Assembly (NCBI RefSeq): GCF_001956215.1
Contig: NZ_MRTQ01000016.1
Span: 51,088-115,087 of the forward strand
Length of the DNA: 64,000 nucleotides
Source of the DNA: Paenibacillus sp. FSL R5-0490
GTDB taxonomy: Bacteria; Bacillota; Bacilli; Bacillales; Cytobacillaceae
Direction of reading: 5' to 3'
A program made the translations under genes and the position numbers. Under the pieces are notes generated by a model. It was not told the origin of the DNA. It searched no databases and was given only the letters and a program-made list of their open reading frames with translations. Each line of letters begins with the position of its first letter. Within the stretch, counting starts at the first letter, position 1. Positions 41,481-49,386 of the stretch are shown one piece after another.

Positions 41481-42029
41481 TAGTTTGGCTCAATATCTTT
41501 AATCCTGACCCGCCAAATCATATGATGAGCCCCTTTACCCCAATAATCCTTTAACAGATATTCCGGTTCACCAAACTTCTTTTTCCAGATCTTTTGTGAT
41601 TGTTTATAGCCCGAATCCAGACAGAACTCTTCCACCCCTTTATTCTTTAGAGTCACGTACATTTCATTTAGCAATTGATTGCCAATGCCTGATTTCTGAT
41701 AGTCAGGATGCACAAATACTGTACCCATTTCATATATATCACTTAGCGCCCCCTCTGTACTTTTGTTTATAAGCTCACTTGCCGGGCCGTATTCAATGGT
41801 GCCGATGATCTTATCACCAGCTAAAGCAATTAAAAAAAAATCTATTTTTGCCGCCGCTTAACAGATCGCAATGCAGATATTCATTCTTGGCTTCTATCTC
41901 ATCTTCCATGTCTTCCTTCAGCTCTCCTATACCTTCTTTATGAAATGTATCGGTGATCACTGCCCTGAAGAAATTGTTCAGCTCCGCCTTATCCCCTGCC
42001 TTTGGTCTTCTTATCAGAACTCTAAGCAT
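41480..42029 (-). pseudogene. GNAT acetyltransferase split by a frameshift in a T9 tract
   Basis: The N-terminal part (MLRVLIRRPKAGDKAELNNFF to GGKNRFF) and the C-terminal part (MGTVFVHPDYQKSGIGNQLL to the end) lie in adjacent frames. They join at a run of nine T on the minus strand (41832-41840). Removing one T restores one frame reading KNRFFLIALAGDKIIGTIEYG and continuing into the acetyl-CoA-binding loop YQKSGIG. It is therefore a frameshifted GNAT: a pseudogene, a slippage-controlled gene, or a sequencing error in the homopolymer. Confidence 0.8.
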
Positions 42030-42077
42030 TATACACTCTCCCTTTCATACCTGTTCCTGTGTCTTGCTTGCATAATT

Positions 42078-42102
42078 AAAAAGCCCCCTTAATTTAGGGG
42101 GC
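42078..42102 (-). terminator. terminator of the lipoprotein gene
   Basis: GCCCCCT/AGGGGGC 7-bp stem, 6-nt loop, T5 run on the minus strand. Confidence 0.85.
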
Positions 42103-42149
42103 ACTCTATGCAGATAAACTCTCTATATCCAAATTTGGAAATCCTCCAA

Positions 42150-42605
42150 TTACTGAATGACCACATTCCCTGCATATTGTGCACTTCCACTATCAGAACG
42201 AAGATACACTTCTATTACATATTCACCTTTTTCTTCAGGAAGAGAAAAAGAACGATGGTCATTTAAGGCCAATTGAATCTCCTTATCATTTTTCCAAAGG
42301 GAAACTGATAATTCTTCCACCATAAAATCCTCACTGTCAAACAGCAGATCTATTTTTTGCCCGGCATTATAGGTCAGTGCTTTCTGTTTCTTCGCAAATG
42401 ATTTTATATCATCTGTCTCTTTCTTGATCTGCTTGTTATTTTCTCCTATCCAATCAACATTTGCTTCCTTTAATTCTGCTGACTGTACACTATCGGTGTT
42501 GGAGAGAGTTACAGCTGGCGGAGTGAAATCATATTCTTCCGCTATGCAGCCCGTCAATGCCATAACCAGCCATAACCCGGCAGCCAGTTTCCAAAAACAC
42601 TTCAT
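42150..42605 (-). CDS. lipoprotein, hypothetical
   Basis: 151 residues with a lipoprotein signal peptide (lipobox ALTGC, lipid Cys20), a charged helical segment about 45-75 and a C-terminal beta-rich domain (IDLLFDSEDFMVEELSVSLW, EKGEYVIEVYLRS). The last part looks like an Ig-like extracellular domain similar in style to the anti-sigma protein's repeats. RBS AGGTGC before the ATG. Function unknown. Confidence 0.7.
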   Translation of the reverse strand: MKCFWKLAAGLWLVMALTGCIAEEYDFTPPAVTLSNTDSVQSAELKEANVDWIGENNKQIKKETDDIKSFAKKQKALTYNAGQKIDLLFDSEDFMVEELSVSLWKNDKEIQLALNDHRSFSLPEEKGEYVIEVYLRSDSGSAQYAGNVVIQ

Positions 42606-42640
42606 TTAGCACCTCTTTTTTTTAATAATATGGCTTGGAA

Positions 42641-42832
42641 TCAGTCACCGCCGCCTCCGCAGCCGCCGCCATCTCCTCCGAAACTATCACAGTTATCCGA
42701 ACTGCTGCTATAATCTCCTATATAATGATGGGAGGATGAATCCCCGCTATCATAAGTACGTTTTGATGGTTTGGAACCACTAATACCAATTACAATAATA
42801 AGAAGCAAACCCATAATAATTATTCCTGTCAT
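42641..42832 (-). CDS. small membrane protein with Ser/Asp/Gly-rich tail
   Basis: 63 residues: an N-terminal membrane helix (TGIIIMGLLLIIVIGISG), then a hydrophilic tail rich in Ser and Asp that ends in GGDGGGCGGGGD. AAGGGG lies 8 nt before this ATG; earlier GTG/ATG codons are closer than is usual. It resembles small Gly/Cys-tailed proteins of bacilli; no function known. Confidence 0.6.
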   Translation of the reverse strand: MTGIIIMGLLLIIVIGISGSKPSKRTYDSGDSSSHHYIGDYSSSSDNCDSFGGDGGGCGGGGD

Positions 42833-42979
42833 GTCCATCACCCCTTATTTCTATATACGGATGAGGGATTGTTTAGTTTCAGAAAATTTACAAATTAGTA
42901 AGCTTTATTAATTTCCAGCGGGCTTTGCCGAAAAAACTAGTAAGATGCTTTTGATTAAGTAGAAAATGAGGATTCTAAA

Positions 42980-43447
42980 ATGAAAGAAATACTGGTTTAC
43001 AGATATGAGGATGTCATTCACGCCCCCATTGATCTGGTTTTTAAATACGTGGATGATGATGAAAAAATAAAGCTCTGGAATACCATGCTGATCGAAAACA
43101 TATATGACAATGAGGAAAATAAACCAATCCCGCAGCCTGGGACTAAATTTGTTACCGTTCAGAAATTGGATAAAAAAATACTCAAAATCGATTCCGAGCT
43201 GATCGAATATGAGGCTCCCTATAAAGTGGTTATGCACTCCCATTCCAAAGAGGGATTAAGCATTTCAAGGTATCTCTTATCAAGGGAACATGACGGGACA
43301 CGCCTGATTGTAGAAGCCAGCCTGATTCCAAGCAGCCTCTTTTATAAGCTGACAACCAAACTTTTAGGCTGGACGGCTAAATTTGTGTTTGAAGAGCAAT
43401 ACCAGAAATTGAAGAAATATGTTGAGAATGAAGCGGAAGAAGATTGA
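42980..43447 (+). CDS. SRPBCC (START/polyketide cyclase-like) family protein
   Basis: 155 residues with the Bet v1-like pattern: YRYEDVIHAPIDLVFKYVDDDEKIKLWN (split) at the N-terminus, PGTKFVTVQK, a strand-rich middle, and a long C-terminal helix ending FEEQYQKLKKYVENEAEED. Such proteins bind hydrophobic ligands. A clear terminator follows; the downstream ChaB gene converges. Confidence 0.8.
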   Translation: MKEILVYRYEDVIHAPIDLVFKYVDDDEKIKLWNTMLIENIYDNEENKPIPQPGTKFVTVQKLDKKILKIDSELIEYEAPYKVVMHSHSKEGLSISRYLLSREHDGTRLIVEASLIPSSLFYKLTTKLLGWTAKFVFEEQYQKLKKYVENEAEED

Positions 43448-43448
43448 A

Positions 43449-43477
43449 AAAAGGTGTCCTCAAACGGGACACCTTTT
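43449..43477. terminator. bidirectional terminator between SRPBCC and ChaB genes
   Basis: AAAAGGTGTCC/GGACACCTTTT, a perfect 11-bp stem with a 7-nt loop and A/T runs on both sides. Confidence 0.9.
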
Positions 43478-43483
43478 ACCTAT

Positions 43484-43687
43484 TTACTCTTCCTTTTCAA
43501 CCCATTTATCATCATCATTCTTCTCATATTTCTTCTTCACTGCACTCCAGGCTACCTTAAAGGCCGTTTCTTCTTCGTCATACTCTTCACTTGCAGAATT
43601 AAAAGCTTCCTTAAAGATTTCCTGGGCATGATGCGGAAGATTGTCTTTAACGGAGTCTGGCAGATCGCTTAGTTTATCGTATGGCAT
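43484..43687 (-). CDS. ChaB family protein
   Basis: 67 residues with the ChaB signature MPYDKLSDLPDSVKDNLPHHAQEIFKEAFNSA (split) and ETAFKVAWSAVKKKYEK. ChaB was first linked to ChaA cation transport in E. coli, but its biochemical role is unsettled. RBS AGGAGG. Monocistronic. Confidence 0.9.
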   Translation of the reverse strand: MPYDKLSDLPDSVKDNLPHHAQEIFKEAFNSASEEYDEEETAFKVAWSAVKKKYEKNDDDKWVEKEE

Positions 43688-43802
43688 TTTTGTTTCCTCC
43701 CCTGCACAAGTACTTATATGTATTTTTCCTGATTATGTTTGTTTTAAACACAGACAAGCATACCCCTCATACAGAAAAGCTAATCGGCTGCCCGTCCATC
43801 GT

Positions 43803-43907
43803 TTAAATCCAATCTTTCACATAAGCCACTAATCCGACCACAGAACCAATTGCTGCGCCAAAAAGCACATAATAACGGGTTTGGAGCTGCGCGAGCTTTT
43901 TCGTCAA
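43803..43907 (-). CDS. 34-residue membrane protein, YtxH-like
   Basis: TTG start behind AGGAGGG. Sequence: basic N-terminus MTKKLAQLQTRYY, then VLFGAAIGSVVGLVAYV and a short tail KDWI. Good ribosome-binding site and typical Gly-rich membrane segment argue that it is real. Compare the 40-residue protein at 20154. Confidence 0.55.
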   Translation of the reverse strand: MTKKLAQLQTRYYVLFGAAIGSVVGLVAYVKDWI

Positions 43908-43981
43908 CCTGATCCCTCCTAAAATTTGTTTCTAGATTCTACGTTTTTCCTGGAAAATGTTTCAATTTTACCATAAAAATG

Positions 43982-44458
43982 CTAATCTTGAATCGGCAGC
44001 ACCGTCGAATCTTTTATCTCCCTCAGCGCCAGGCTGGTCTGTATTTTCGTAATCCCCAATTCATTCAGCTTCCTGATAAACATCTCCAGCCCCTTGCGAT
44101 CCTTGCACGCCACTTTCAAAAGATAATCATACTCTCCTGTTAAACAATGACATTCCAAAACTTCCTTCATGGATTCCAGCGTCTTTTCAAGAGATTCCAG
44201 TTTTTCCGCCTGGTGCATATTGGTGCTCATAAACACGAAGCATAATAAGTCAAAGCCCAGCTTCTCATGACTTAGAATAGCGACATGCTCCTGGATATAC
44301 CCTTCCGCTTCCAGTCGCTTAATTCTTGCATGAACAGCCGGAGCTGACAGGTTCACCCTTTTCGACAGTTCCAGATTGCTAGTCCGCGCATCCTTTTGAA
44401 GTAAATCCAAGATTTTTATATCCAGGTGATCCAATACTTTACTTACAATCGATTCCAC
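43982..44458 (-). CDS. Lrp/AsnC family transcriptional regulator
   Basis: 158 residues. N-terminal winged helix-turn-helix about 10-60 (LDIKILDLLQKDARTSNLELSKRV, APAVHARIKRLEAEGYI). C-terminal RAM/ligand domain about 75-150 (CFVFMST, VLECHCLTGEYDYLLKV, TSLALREIKDST). It is divergently transcribed from an EamA-type exporter; such Lrp-exporter pairs commonly regulate amino-acid or metabolite export. Confidence 0.9.
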   Translation of the reverse strand: MESIVSKVLDHLDIKILDLLQKDARTSNLELSKRVNLSAPAVHARIKRLEAEGYIQEHVAILSHEKLGFDLLCFVFMSTNMHQAEKLESLEKTLESMKEVLECHCLTGEYDYLLKVACKDRKGLEMFIRKLNELGITKIQTSLALREIKDSTVLPIQD

Positions 44459-44666
44459 TGTCCATCCACCCTTTTCAATTATTCCAAATCCTTTTCAAAT
44501 TACATACCAAAACTGAATTTTTCTTAATTATTATCCAATATACTATTAATTATTTTAAATTAACTTCATTATACAAAATTATCTTTTGTTTAATATAAAA
44601 AATGTTAAAATTATTCATATAAACAATGTCATTGTGCACAATGGCTCTGAAAAGGGGCTAAATGAC

Positions 44667-45608
44667 GTGAAATATTATCTTCTCCTTTTATTAACAAGCT
44701 TACTTTGGGGCGGAAATTTTATTGTTGGAAAAACGCTTGTGGACCACGCATCTCCTATTACCTTAACCATTTTAAGATGGACCATCGCCATTATCTGTCT
44801 TGTTCCTCTTGTCTGGCATAAAGAAAAACGGCTCCTGCCGCCGAAAAATGCCATCCTGCCATTATTGCTGATGGGTATCACGGGCGTTGCTTTGTTTCAG
44901 GCTCTGCAATTCATGGCACTGGAAAAGACATCGGCTACTAGTGTTGGCTTAATCTCTACATTAAATATGTTTTCCATTGCTGGCTTCTCTTTCATTTTTC
45001 TAAAGGAAAAAATAAACACACTGCAGCTCGTGTCCATGTTCGTTTCATTGTTTGGCGTCGTAATGGTCCTTTCAAAAGGCAGCCTGGAAATGCTGGTCTT
45101 ACTGCAGTTTAATACCGGAGATCTTTATATGATGGCTGCAGTGGGCATGTGGGGAATCTATTCGGTCTGCAGCAAATGGGCCATGTCTTTCGTTTCACCA
45201 ATGATGTCCATTCTTTACTCAGGCATATTTGGCCTTCTTGTGCTTCTGCCATTTGGTACTGCTGATTTCACCGTCACAGATGTCACTGCTTCCTTTCTTT
45301 TATCCATTTTGTATACGGGTCTGATCTCAACAGTCCTATGCATGGTGCTCTGGAACATCGGGATCAGCCAGCTGGGACCAAGCACTTCCGGCCTGTTCCT
45401 AAACTTTAATCCGATTTTCACAGCCCTCTTAGCTTTTATCTTCTTAGGAGAGGTTATGAACTGGATACAAGCCATTGGAAGCATTATTGTCATTGCGGGT
45501 TGTTTCTTATTCTCGGCACTTAAAACAAGACCTCGAAAAACAACAATGGGGATTCCTGCAACAGTGTTTAAGAGCGGGACAGAGGGACAGATGCCCCGTC
45601 CCAGTTGA
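44667..45608 (+). CDS. EamA family (DMT) exporter
   Basis: 313 residues, ten predicted transmembrane helices in two EamA repeats: LLLTSLLWGGNFIVGKTLVDHASP with QFMALEKTSATSVGLISTL in the first, WGIYSVCSKWAMSF and LGPSTSGLFLNFNPIFTALLAFIFLGE (split) in the second. The GTG used here follows AAAAGGGG. A longer frame begins 27 codons upstream but gives an odd soluble N-terminus. The substrate is probably an amino acid or related metabolite, possibly under the divergent Lrp regulator. Confidence 0.85.
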   Translation: MKYYLLLLLTSLLWGGNFIVGKTLVDHASPITLTILRWTIAIICLVPLVWHKEKRLLPPKNAILPLLLMGITGVALFQALQFMALEKTSATSVGLISTLNMFSIAGFSFIFLKEKINTLQLVSMFVSLFGVVMVLSKGSLEMLVLLQFNTGDLYMMAAVGMWGIYSVCSKWAMSFVSPMMSILYSGIFGLLVLLPFGTADFTVTDVTASFLLSILYTGLISTVLCMVLWNIGISQLGPSTSGLFLNFNPIFTALLAFIFLGEVMNWIQAIGSIIVIAGCFLFSALKTRPRKTTMGIPATVFKSGTEGQMPRPS

Positions 45609-45638
45609 AAATTGGGGACAGAATACCTGTCTGTCCCC
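45575..45638. repeat. GGGACAG-type hairpin, copy D
   Basis: CGGGACAGAGGGACAG and CCCCGTCCC at the end of the EamA frame, then GGGGACAG/CTGTCCCC (45614-45621, 45631-45638) followed by TTGTCCTTTTCTTG. It likely works as the exporter's 3' hairpin. Confidence 0.7.
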
Positions 45639-45652
45639 TTGTCCTTTTCTTG

Positions 45653-46144
45653 TTAGTGAGCTATTGAATTAGCTGCCAGATAAAAAGCCATACAGATGCT
45701 AATCCCGCATAGCAGAATTAACATTATATAAAAAACCTTTCTCCAAAAACCGCCTATGTAGTAGATGCTTACTAAAAAGTAATAGATTAATGCACTTCCA
45801 AAAATAAACAGAAGAAATTCTTTGGTTTCTTCCTTTGATGGCAGTGGTGTCGTCACATTTGTTAAAGCCATGCCACTGAAAATAAATAAGCCTATACCAT
45901 ATAATAAATTTTTCAGGCTTACTTCTCTTTTATCATCTTTAGTTTTCAAGATACCTACCCCCTTAAATGATGGTACGAATTCCCAAAATGAAAGTTTCAC
46001 CCAATATTTACTTTTCTGCATTTCTCTTACAGACATAGCATATAAATTAGCAAGCTCATTAACTCTAATATTTATATATCTAATAAGGGGGTGCTGAACG
46101 CGATGCAGTTTGCACCCCCAATTAATATTTTCTCGAGTCAACAT
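45653..46144 (-). CDS. membrane protein, hypothetical
   Basis: 163 residues. A hydrophilic N-terminal third (MLTRENINWGCKLHRV, SVREMQKSKYWVKLSFWEF) is followed by about three transmembrane segments (near 80-100, 110-130, 138-160). A frame 30 codons longer overlaps the CwlJ-like gene and is not preferred. RBS AGGAA is weak. No family recognised. Confidence 0.5.
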   Translation of the reverse strand: MLTRENINWGCKLHRVQHPLIRYINIRVNELANLYAMSVREMQKSKYWVKLSFWEFVPSFKGVGILKTKDDKREVSLKNLLYGIGLFIFSGMALTNVTTPLPSKEETKEFLLFIFGSALIYYFLVSIYYIGGFWRKVFYIMLILLCGISICMAFYLAANSIAH

Positions 46145-46188
46145 GTTTGCAGAATTTCCTAATACAATTCCTTTAGAGGTGATTAAAA

Positions 46189-46629
46189 GTGCCAAGAGTA
46201 CAATATACCGACAGCGATGTAGCTTTAATGGCAAGGATGATGAGGGCAGAGGCCGAAGGTGAAGGAAAACTGGGGATGCTGATGGTTGGAAATGTAATCG
46301 TTAACCGGCGAAAAGCTAATTGCCTCGATTTTGAAGGCTTAAGGACCATCCCGCAAGTCATTTTCCAGGTGCAGGGAGGGAATTATTCTTTTGAAGCTGT
46401 ACAAAAAGGAAATGTCTTTTACAACAGGGCACGAAGTGTGGAAAAGAGATTGGCCAAACAAACCTTAGACTTTTGGAGACAGCATCCTTCCAAGTTTGCT
46501 CTCTGGTATTTCAATCCGTACGCCGCATGTCCGCCAACATGGTACGATCAACCTTTCTCAGGGCAATTCAAACAGCATTGCTATTATGAGCCTAAGGCCA
46601 ATACATGTGAAGGCGCTTATATTTGGTGA
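46189..46629 (+). CDS. cwlJ: cell wall hydrolase, CwlJ/SleB type
   Basis: 146 residues, a single Hydrolase_2 domain without signal peptide, matching CwlJ rather than SleB. RMMRAEAEGEGKLGMLMVGNVIVNRR contains the catalytic Glu (written here in two parts: RMMRAEAEGE and GKLGMLMVGNV). PQVIFQVQGGNYSFEAV and the C-terminal FALWYFNPYAACPPTWYDQP with Cys residues follow. CwlJ degrades spore cortex during germination. GTG start behind AGAGGTG. No gerQ gene is adjacent. Confidence 0.88.
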   Translation: MPRVQYTDSDVALMARMMRAEAEGEGKLGMLMVGNVIVNRRKANCLDFEGLRTIPQVIFQVQGGNYSFEAVQKGNVFYNRARSVEKRLAKQTLDFWRQHPSKFALWYFNPYAACPPTWYDQPFSGQFKQHCYYEPKANTCEGAYIW

Positions 46630-46634
46630 ACATG

Positions 46635-46655
46635 ACCCCCACGTTTTGTGGGGGT
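46635..46655 (+). terminator. GC-rich hairpin after the CwlJ-like gene
   Basis: ACCCCCAC-GTTTT-GTGGGGGT, an 8-bp stem directly after the stop codon. The tail ATTAGTT is a weak T tract. The following about 230 bp hold no recognisable gene. Confidence 0.65.
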
Positions 46656-46888
46656 ATTAGTTAATCATATGATTTCTGTAATCGAGATTTATAAAAGTGC
46701 TATATACAAAATAGGAAAATAGCGGAAATAGTTTTGATGATAGGATTCTATATCTTTTTGGTTTAGCCTAAACATATTCATCACCCCGATTTCAGTTTAT
46801 AGGCAATGGAGGGAATGGTGTATTGTGATATTTACATCTTGGAATTCCATTGTGTTCGGACAAACATAGGCTGACTGGACAATACACA

Positions 46889-47353
46889 TCAAATCCCACC
46901 AACATCCATAAGATACACGCCGCCCATAAACACAATCCAAATGAAAACCGGCAAACCTAATGATCTCAAAGCATCTCTCCAGCCGCCGATTTGTATACGG
47001 CGTAAAACAATATCCGTAACAAAAAATAATACAGCTGCAGCTAAACTTAAGCCAAGTAAAATTAATCCAAAAAGCAAGTGAAGGAATAAGGAAATATAAA
47101 ATTCCAGTTTCTTGTTTGTTTTGTAAGAAATAAACAGGGCTATGTAATCACTAATGGCAGAAGTTACTGTGCCATAAACCAAAATGACCGGGAAGCTGTA
47201 CAGAAGATAGAAGGGAATGGACAACATAACTCCCTGAAAATACTCGCCAGCTGAATTAACTTCTCCGGCAAACGGATCCGCTGCAATCAGACCTAACATA
47301 ACGGCGAACAGCGACCCTGCTATAGATGCAGTTATTATTTTTCTTGCCAGCAT
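46889..47353 (-). CDS. membrane protein, hypothetical
   Basis: 154 residues, four predicted transmembrane helices (about 5-24, 42-72, 85-112, 133-150) with RRIQIGGWRDALRS as the main cytoplasmic loop. A TTG/ATG-adjacent start lies behind weak Shine-Dalgarno sequence. No family recognised. Confidence 0.55.
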   Translation of the reverse strand: MLARKIITASIAGSLFAVMLGLIAADPFAGEVNSAGEYFQGVMLSIPFYLLYSFPVILVYGTVTSAISDYIALFISYKTNKKLEFYISLFLHLLFGLILLGLSLAAAVLFFVTDIVLRRIQIGGWRDALRSLGLPVFIWIVFMGGVYLMDVGGI

Positions 47354-47429
47354 TTGACTGAAATTGTATTTGATATAAAATCATCCCTTTTAAAAAAAAT
47401 ATTGCAATGATCACTCACATGCTACCTTT

Positions 47430-47630
47430 TCACCAAATGTAAAAAGCAACAAAGACAATAAAAAATGAAACAGCTACATTTAGATACCCATACTGTTTTC
47501 TGCCTTTCATAAACTCATCCGTCCCCATCACCATCATAGACAAGCTTAACAAAAACAAATTAAAAGGCATCCACTCAAAGTTATTAGTAACTAACATATA
47601 AAGTGCTAAAGGAAGAATAATAACAGACAA
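47430..47630 (-). CDS. DUF3953-like small membrane protein, start uncertain
   Basis: 66 residues with two membrane segments; SLSMMVMGTDEFMKGRKQYGYLNVAVSFFIVFVAFYIW resembles DUF3953 (cited in parts: MMVMGTDEFMKGRKQYGYLN). The TTG start used here has no ribosome-binding site. GGGAGG and a GTG lie 20-30 bp upstream in another frame. Deleting one T of the run at 47652-47655 would join them into MFIKILRIVLSVIILPLAL, a typical beginning, so the 5' end may be frameshifted. Confidence 0.5.
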   Translation of the reverse strand: MSVIILPLALYMLVTNNFEWMPFNLFLLSLSMMVMGTDEFMKGRKQYGYLNVAVSFFIVFVAFYIW

Positions 47631-47788
47631 AACTATTCGTAATATTTTTATAAAACACTATCCTCCCAATCAGCCGATACGCGATATTAAAACTTACAAA
47701 AAATAGTGGTAACCCACCTGGTATAATATATTCGAAATCCAAGCTCTAATCCCTCTTCAAATGGTATTTTTATGGGGATAACTACAAA

Positions 47789-47843
47789 ATAAAAACAAAG
47801 TGCCTGCATCCACCTGCTGATAAGCAGACAGACACAGGCACTT
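47789..47843 (-). terminator. terminator of the rrf2-IDEAL unit
   Basis: AAGTGCCTG/CAGGCACTT 9-bp stem with internal secondary pairing, followed on the minus strand by TTGTTTTTATTTTG. Confidence 0.8.
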
Positions 47844-47851
47844 CCCCGGAT

Positions 47852-48181
47852 TTATTTAACATCCTTCACAAGCTCTCTCATTGAGTTCAGCTTCGAGGTC
47901 AATTCAAAGAACCATTCTTCATCTCCAGTGGAAAGAGCAAGATCAATTAGGAAATGAATCTGTTCCTTGTTGGACACTTTCGCCGCCGGGATTTTCTTAA
48001 CCTGTTTGCTCTGCAGCGGAATGATTTTGCCTTCAATGGTTTTATTATCACTCGAAATCACCTTTGTCTTAATAATTCCTTCATCAAGGTTCTCGATATA
48101 GCCAATGATCAGTTCCCCTTCACGGGATTTTCCCTTAACCCAATCTCCCGTTTTTAAAATGGCATTATGGTTGGACATCAT
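47852..48181 (-). CDS. IDEAL domain-containing protein
   Basis: 109 residues. A beta-barrel-like N-terminal part (LKTGDWVKGKSREGELIIGYIE) precedes the C-terminal IDEAL domain (about 80-105: QIHFLIDLALSTGDEEWFFELT), a short motif found in small Firmicutes proteins. The frame is open further to a TTG directly after the Rrf2 stop codon but lacks a ribosome-binding site there; AAGGTG precedes this ATG. Probably co-transcribed with the Rrf2 regulator. Confidence 0.82.
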   Translation of the reverse strand: MMSNHNAILKTGDWVKGKSREGELIIGYIENLDEGIIKTKVISSDNKTIEGKIIPLQSKQVKKIPAAKVSNKEQIHFLIDLALSTGDEEWFFELTSKLNSMRELVKDVK

Positions 48182-48265
48182 TTCATTCACCTTCTTCGAA
48201 GAGTTTTTCAAAACTGTAACATTTTTTATTACATTTTTGCTGCTGGAAAGCCTGGAAGCTTCCAA

Positions 48266-48679
48266 TTAATTTTCTTTATGGATGAGATCAACAATATCTT
48301 TTAAGGTATAGTGCTTCAAATATTCACCCAAATGTTCCTCTGCACCTAAAAAGATGCTGATCAGAACTCTTTGCATATTCGCACCCACTACACACGCTTC
48401 ATTGGAATCCGGACACTTCGGCTGAAGTGCACCTTCAGATGTAATCTTATAAATATCCCAAAGATTCACTTCACTTAAATCCCGGGCAAAAATAAAACCG
48501 CCGCCCGTTCCCTCTTTTGATTTAATAAATCCATGTTTTTTTAATAAACTCAGGACTTTTCGGATTCGGACCGGATGGACACCTGCACTTTCAGAAATCG
48601 CATCGCTCGTTGACATGCGATCCAGCTGCAGAGCGAGATAAGTTAGACTGTGAATGGCAAGAGTAAAATCGCTATTCAT
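48266..48679 (-). CDS. Rrf2 family transcriptional regulator (SaiR-like)
   Basis: 137 residues: winged helix-turn-helix about 5-65 (FTLAIHSLTYLALQLDRMSTSD, VHPVRIRKVLSLLKKHGFI, GTGGGFIFARD). A region with two cysteines (PKCPDSNEACVVG) may sense thiol stress; the Fe-S cluster triad of IscR is absent. It lies 85 bp downstream of an Spx paralogue. Both promoters carry CTGTAA-N9-TTACAG, so it probably represses itself and spx. In B. anthracis the Rrf2 protein SaiR controls spxA2 in a similar way. Confidence 0.87.
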   Translation of the reverse strand: MNSDFTLAIHSLTYLALQLDRMSTSDAISESAGVHPVRIRKVLSLLKKHGFIKSKEGTGGGFIFARDLSEVNLWDIYKITSEGALQPKCPDSNEACVVGANMQRVLISIFLGAEEHLGEYLKHYTLKDIVDLIHKEN

Positions 48680-48708
48680 GGCCGGCCTCCTATATTTTCT
48701 GCTGTTAT

Positions 48709-48729
48709 ACTGTAATGTTAAGTTTTACA
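48709..48729. promoter_or_regulatory. Rrf2 operator candidate, box 1 (rrf2 promoter)
   Basis: CTGTAA-N9-TTACAG, 30 bp before the rrf2 start codon. The same arrangement occurs twice upstream of the spx paralogue. Confidence 0.78.
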
Positions 48730-48765
48730 GATTAGCTTGTCAAGAATATACAGCCTGGAGCTAAT

Positions 48766-49161
48766 CTAGTTAGCCAATCTTTGCAGTTCATTGTAAGAAA
48801 ACGTACGAAACTTCCGTGGAAGGAAGCTGCGGATTTCGTCTTCGTTAAAGCCGACCTGGAGTCTTTTTTCATCTAAAATAATCGGTCTGCGCAGCATTTG
48901 CGGGTTATCAATAATTAATTGATATAACTCTTTCAGCGGCATGGAATCAATATTCACGTTCAGCTCCTGGTAAGCTTTTGATTTAGTAGAGATAATCTCC
49001 TCGGTTCCATTTTCTGTAAGGCGAAGAATCGATTTGATTTCATCAACGGTAAGCGGATCGGTTACAATATTCCGTTCGACATACTCAATTTGATGCTCCT
49101 CAAGCCAGGCACGGGCTTTCCGGCAGGAACCGCAGCTTGATGATAAGAATAAATTCACCAT
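48766..49161 (-). CDS. spxA2: Spx family transcriptional regulator (SpxA2-like paralogue)
   Basis: 131 residues, exactly the length of Spx, an ArsC-like RNA-polymerase-binding regulator of disulfide stress. The redox switch CxxC is present (Cys10, Cys13 in [17 protein letters not shown]), as are [27 protein letters not shown] (in parts) and the C-terminal QRLAN that ClpXP adaptors recognise in Spx. The N-terminus VNLFLSSS differs from canonical Spx, and the Rrf2 partner points to the SpxA2 type rather than housekeeping Spx. Confidence 0.9.
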   Translation of the reverse strand: MVNLFLSSSCGSCRKARAWLEEHQIEYVERNIVTDPLTVDEIKSILRLTENGTEEIISTKSKAYQELNVNIDSMPLKELYQLIIDNPQMLRRPIILDEKRLQVGFNEDEIRSFLPRKFRTFSYNELQRLAN

Positions 49162-49199
49162 TTAAAAACACTCCCTCTATTGTGTTCGTCTTTATAAAA

Positions 49200-49220
49200 A
49201 TGTAATAATAAAAATTACAG
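49200..49220. promoter_or_regulatory. Rrf2 operator candidate, box 2 (spx promoter, proximal)
   Basis: TGTAA-N9-TTACAG, one base short of the full CTGTAA-N9-TTACAG, about 40 bp before the spx start. Confidence 0.65.
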
Positions 49221-49263
49221 TTAATAGACCATTCATTTGCATTCATTTTTACTACAGGATATA

Positions 49264-49284
49264 CTGTAATAATAATATTTACAG
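49264..49284. promoter_or_regulatory. Rrf2 operator candidate, box 3 with spx promoter
   Basis: CTGTAA-N9-TTACAG. On the minus strand it overlaps the spacer and -10 of a sigma-A promoter TTGACT, 17 nt, TATTAT, so protein binding here would block transcription. Confidence 0.78.
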
Positions 49285-49386
49285 TTACAAAAGTCAACAT
49301 GAACTTTCACTCAATTTTGCAGCCGATAATTTTTCTAAGAGCTGATATAATATTACATAACTCATTTTTTTAAAAGGATGTTTCAA

